Assembly: GCA_903824495.1 (NCBI GenBank)
Contig: CAIJXB010000060.1
Span: 1-64,000, forward strand
Direction of reading: 5' to 3'
DNA length: 64,000 nt
DNA from: an uncultured Chlamydiae bacterium
GTDB taxonomy: Bacteria; Chlamydiota; Chlamydiia; Chlamydiales; Rhabdochlamydiaceae
Made by a program: the position numbers and the translations under genes. Of this stretch, positions 62,671 to 64,000 are shown one piece after another (position 1 is the stretch's first letter; every line of letters begins with the position of its first letter). A model generated the notes under the pieces. The model saw nothing but the letters and a program-made list of their open reading frames with translations, did no database searches and had not been told where the DNA came from.

Positions 62671-64000
62671 ATGAAATCTAAACACTTAAAAACAAAAAAA
62701 ATTGTTGATTCAGGAATTTTTCGCGAGATTAATAATTTCAACCAGCTAGAAAATAGAATTTCCAAATTACCCGAACATGAACGCGGAGATGCATTTGAAG
62801 TTTTTGCAGAAGCCTATTTTGCAACGCAAAAGCTTTCACAAGCAGCTGAAGTATGGCCTAACAATACGATCCCCATTTCTCTACTTACTAATTTGGGTCT
62901 CACCTCAAGAGACATGGGGGTGGATGGGATTTTTCTTACAAAAGAAGATCATTACCACGCCTATCAAGTTAAATTTCGCACGGGCCGTACAAGTTTGAAA
63001 TGGGAAGAGTTATCGACATTTATGGGGTTAAGTGACCGTGTGAAGGAGCGAGTTCTTTTTACAAACTCATGCGATCTTCCAGCCTTGATGCAAGATCGGA
63101 CTGATTTCTATGCAGTTAAAGGAAATGATCTTGACACCCTTAATGAGCGTGACTTTCAGTGTATTGAAGAGTGGCTTAAAAATGGAGCTTTTGCATTTAA
63201 ACGAAAAGAACCTAAACCCCATCAGAATGAAGCCCTAGCAAACATCCTATCTGCATTAAATGTTAAAGATAGAACGACAGCAGTTATGGCCTGTGGAACA
63301 GGAAAAACGCTGATTTCTCTTTGGCTAGCAGAAAAAATGAATGTTAACTCTATCGTTGTTTTAGTTCCCTCCCTTTCTTTGATAAGACAAATGCTACATG
63401 AATGGATGAAGGAAACGGTTTGGCAAGATTATTCATTCCTTTGTGTATGTTCGGATAAAAGTGTAGCCAAGGGAATTGATGAAATTGTCCTGCATCAAAC
63501 AGATCTAGACTTTCCAGTAACAACATCTAGCGAATCTATTCACTCGTTCCTTCAAAACAAGCCAAGCCAGCGTAAAATAATTTTTTCCACATATCACTCT
63601 TCAAAAGTCCTTGCACAGGGATTACCAGCTGGATATTCATTTGATTTAGGAATATTCGATGAGGCTCATAAAACAACAGGAAGAGAGGGAACGACCTTCG
63701 GATTCGCCTTAAAGAATGAAAATCTTTTTATTCAAAAACGTTTATTTCTCACAGCAACTCCGCGACATTATGACATAAAGAAAAAAGACAGAGAGGGGAA
63801 CCTCCGTCTTGTTTTTTCCATGGATAATCCTGAAATTTATGGGACAACTTCTTATAAACTTTCCTTTGCTTCTGCTGCTGCTGAGGGGATCATATGCCCC
63901 TATAAGATTGTCATTTCAATTGTGACTGATGAAACCATTACGAGAGATCTACTAAAGCGAGGGGAGGTCATTGTCAATGGCGACGTCATTAAGGCAAATC
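62671..64000 (+). CDS. Nuclease-SF2 helicase protein, N-terminal part (cut by window edge)
   Basis: An open frame runs from ATG 62671 (in-frame ATG 62584 is an alternative) to the window end, at least 443 residues. Residues 25-190 look like an Mrr/PD-(D/E)xK nuclease: ERGDAFEVFAEAYFAT, MGVDGIFLT and YQVKFRTGR. An SF2 helicase follows: Q-motif-like PHQNEALANI, motif I AVMACGTGKTLISLWLA, motif II LGIFDEAHKTTG, motif III FLTATPRHY. This architecture is found in type ISP restriction-modification and related defence enzymes. Whether a methyltransferase follows lies outside the window. Confidence 0.75.
   Translation, partial: MKSKHLKTKKIVDSGIFREINNFNQLENRISKLPEHERGDAFEVFAEAYFATQKLSQAAEVWPNNTIPISLLTNLGLTSRDMGVDGIFLTKEDHYHAYQVKFRTGRTSLKWEELSTFMGLSDRVKERVLFTNSCDLPALMQDRTDFYAVKGNDLDTLNERDFQCIEEWLKNGAFAFKRKEPKPHQNEALANILSALNVKDRTTAVMACGTGKTLISLWLAEKMNVNSIVVLVPSLSLIRQMLHEWMKETVWQDYSFLCVCSDKSVAKGIDEIVLHQTDLDFPVTTSSESIHSFLQNKPSQRKIIFSTYHSSKVLAQGLPAGYSFDLGIFDEAHKTTGREGTTFGFALKNENLFIQKRLFLTATPRHYDIKKKDREGNLRLVFSMDNPEIYGTTSYKLSFASAAAEGIICPYKIVISIVTDETITRDLLKRGEVIVNGDVIKAN

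Noticed and set aside
1..64000. tRNA, rRNA or known riboswitch genes.
   Set aside because: No cloverleaf, rRNA-like or riboswitch core sequence was noticed on either strand, though a covariance search was not possible.

Overview
The window looks like part of a large conjugative plasmid (or a plasmid-derived island) of an environmental, amoeba-associated chlamydia (Parachlamydiaceae, Simkaniaceae or relatives). Three things point there. The replication block pairs a ParA (pGP5-D type) with a DnaB-type helicase and a protein whose C-terminal half aligns by eye with the chlamydial plasmid protein pGP2-D. A neighbouring gene has the two-helix hydrophobic lobe plus coiled coil of an inclusion-membrane (Inc) protein. 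The F-type tra order resembles the tra regions known from Chlamydia-like bacteria. Species cannot be named from the sequence.

Layout. 1-1.7 kb: start of a MobA/TraA-type relaxase (cut by the window edge), a candidate oriT, a small TraD-like protein and DsbB. 2.1-2.96 kb: a triplicated iteron origin. 3.0-6.9 kb: minus-strand operon parA, RHH gene, helicase, pGP2-like initiator. 7.0-8.5 kb: AT-rich, internally repeated DNA with no convincing gene. 8.6-10.0 kb: Inc-like protein and an RHH regulator. 10.1-29.3 kb: a nearly complete F-type type IV secretion/conjugation operon (traA L E K B, dsbA-like, V C, lipoprotein, W trbC U N F H G, a candidate entry-exclusion gene, D) starting from a good sigma70 promoter. 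29.3-33.9 kb and 44.6-46.7 kb: copies of an unrecognised three-gene module (4-TM protein, exported zinc-ribbon protein, anchored 'GxKP' protein), three of whose 4-TM genes have their ribosome binding site inside a perfect hairpin. 33.9-44.3 kb, between those copies: a DUF3857/transglutaminase gene and a compact hybrid NRPS-PKS cluster (MFS exporter, A-PCP, KS-degenerate AT-ACP-TE, lipocalin-like protein, Sfp-type phosphopantetheinyl transferase). 46.9-53.8 kb: a secreted 1840-residue RHS/YD-repeat polymorphic toxin followed by four overlapping or closely spaced cysteine-rich putative immunity genes. 54.3-64 kb: mobile and accessory DNA: an IS21-family element with a passenger gene, a degraded RHS tip, a serine recombinase, a group II intron, a DUF2130 nuclease-like coiled-coil protein, and the start of a nuclease-SF2 helicase protein running off the window.

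How it fits together. The iteron/initiator/helicase/ParA block would maintain the replicon. The relaxase, TraD and F-type machinery would transfer it, with plasmid-borne DsbA/DsbB-like proteins available to oxidise the cysteine-rich Tra proteins. The cargo (a small natural-product cluster, a polymorphic toxin with an immunity bank, a possible defence pair) is what one expects of competition and defence genes moving between bacteria that share an amoeba host.
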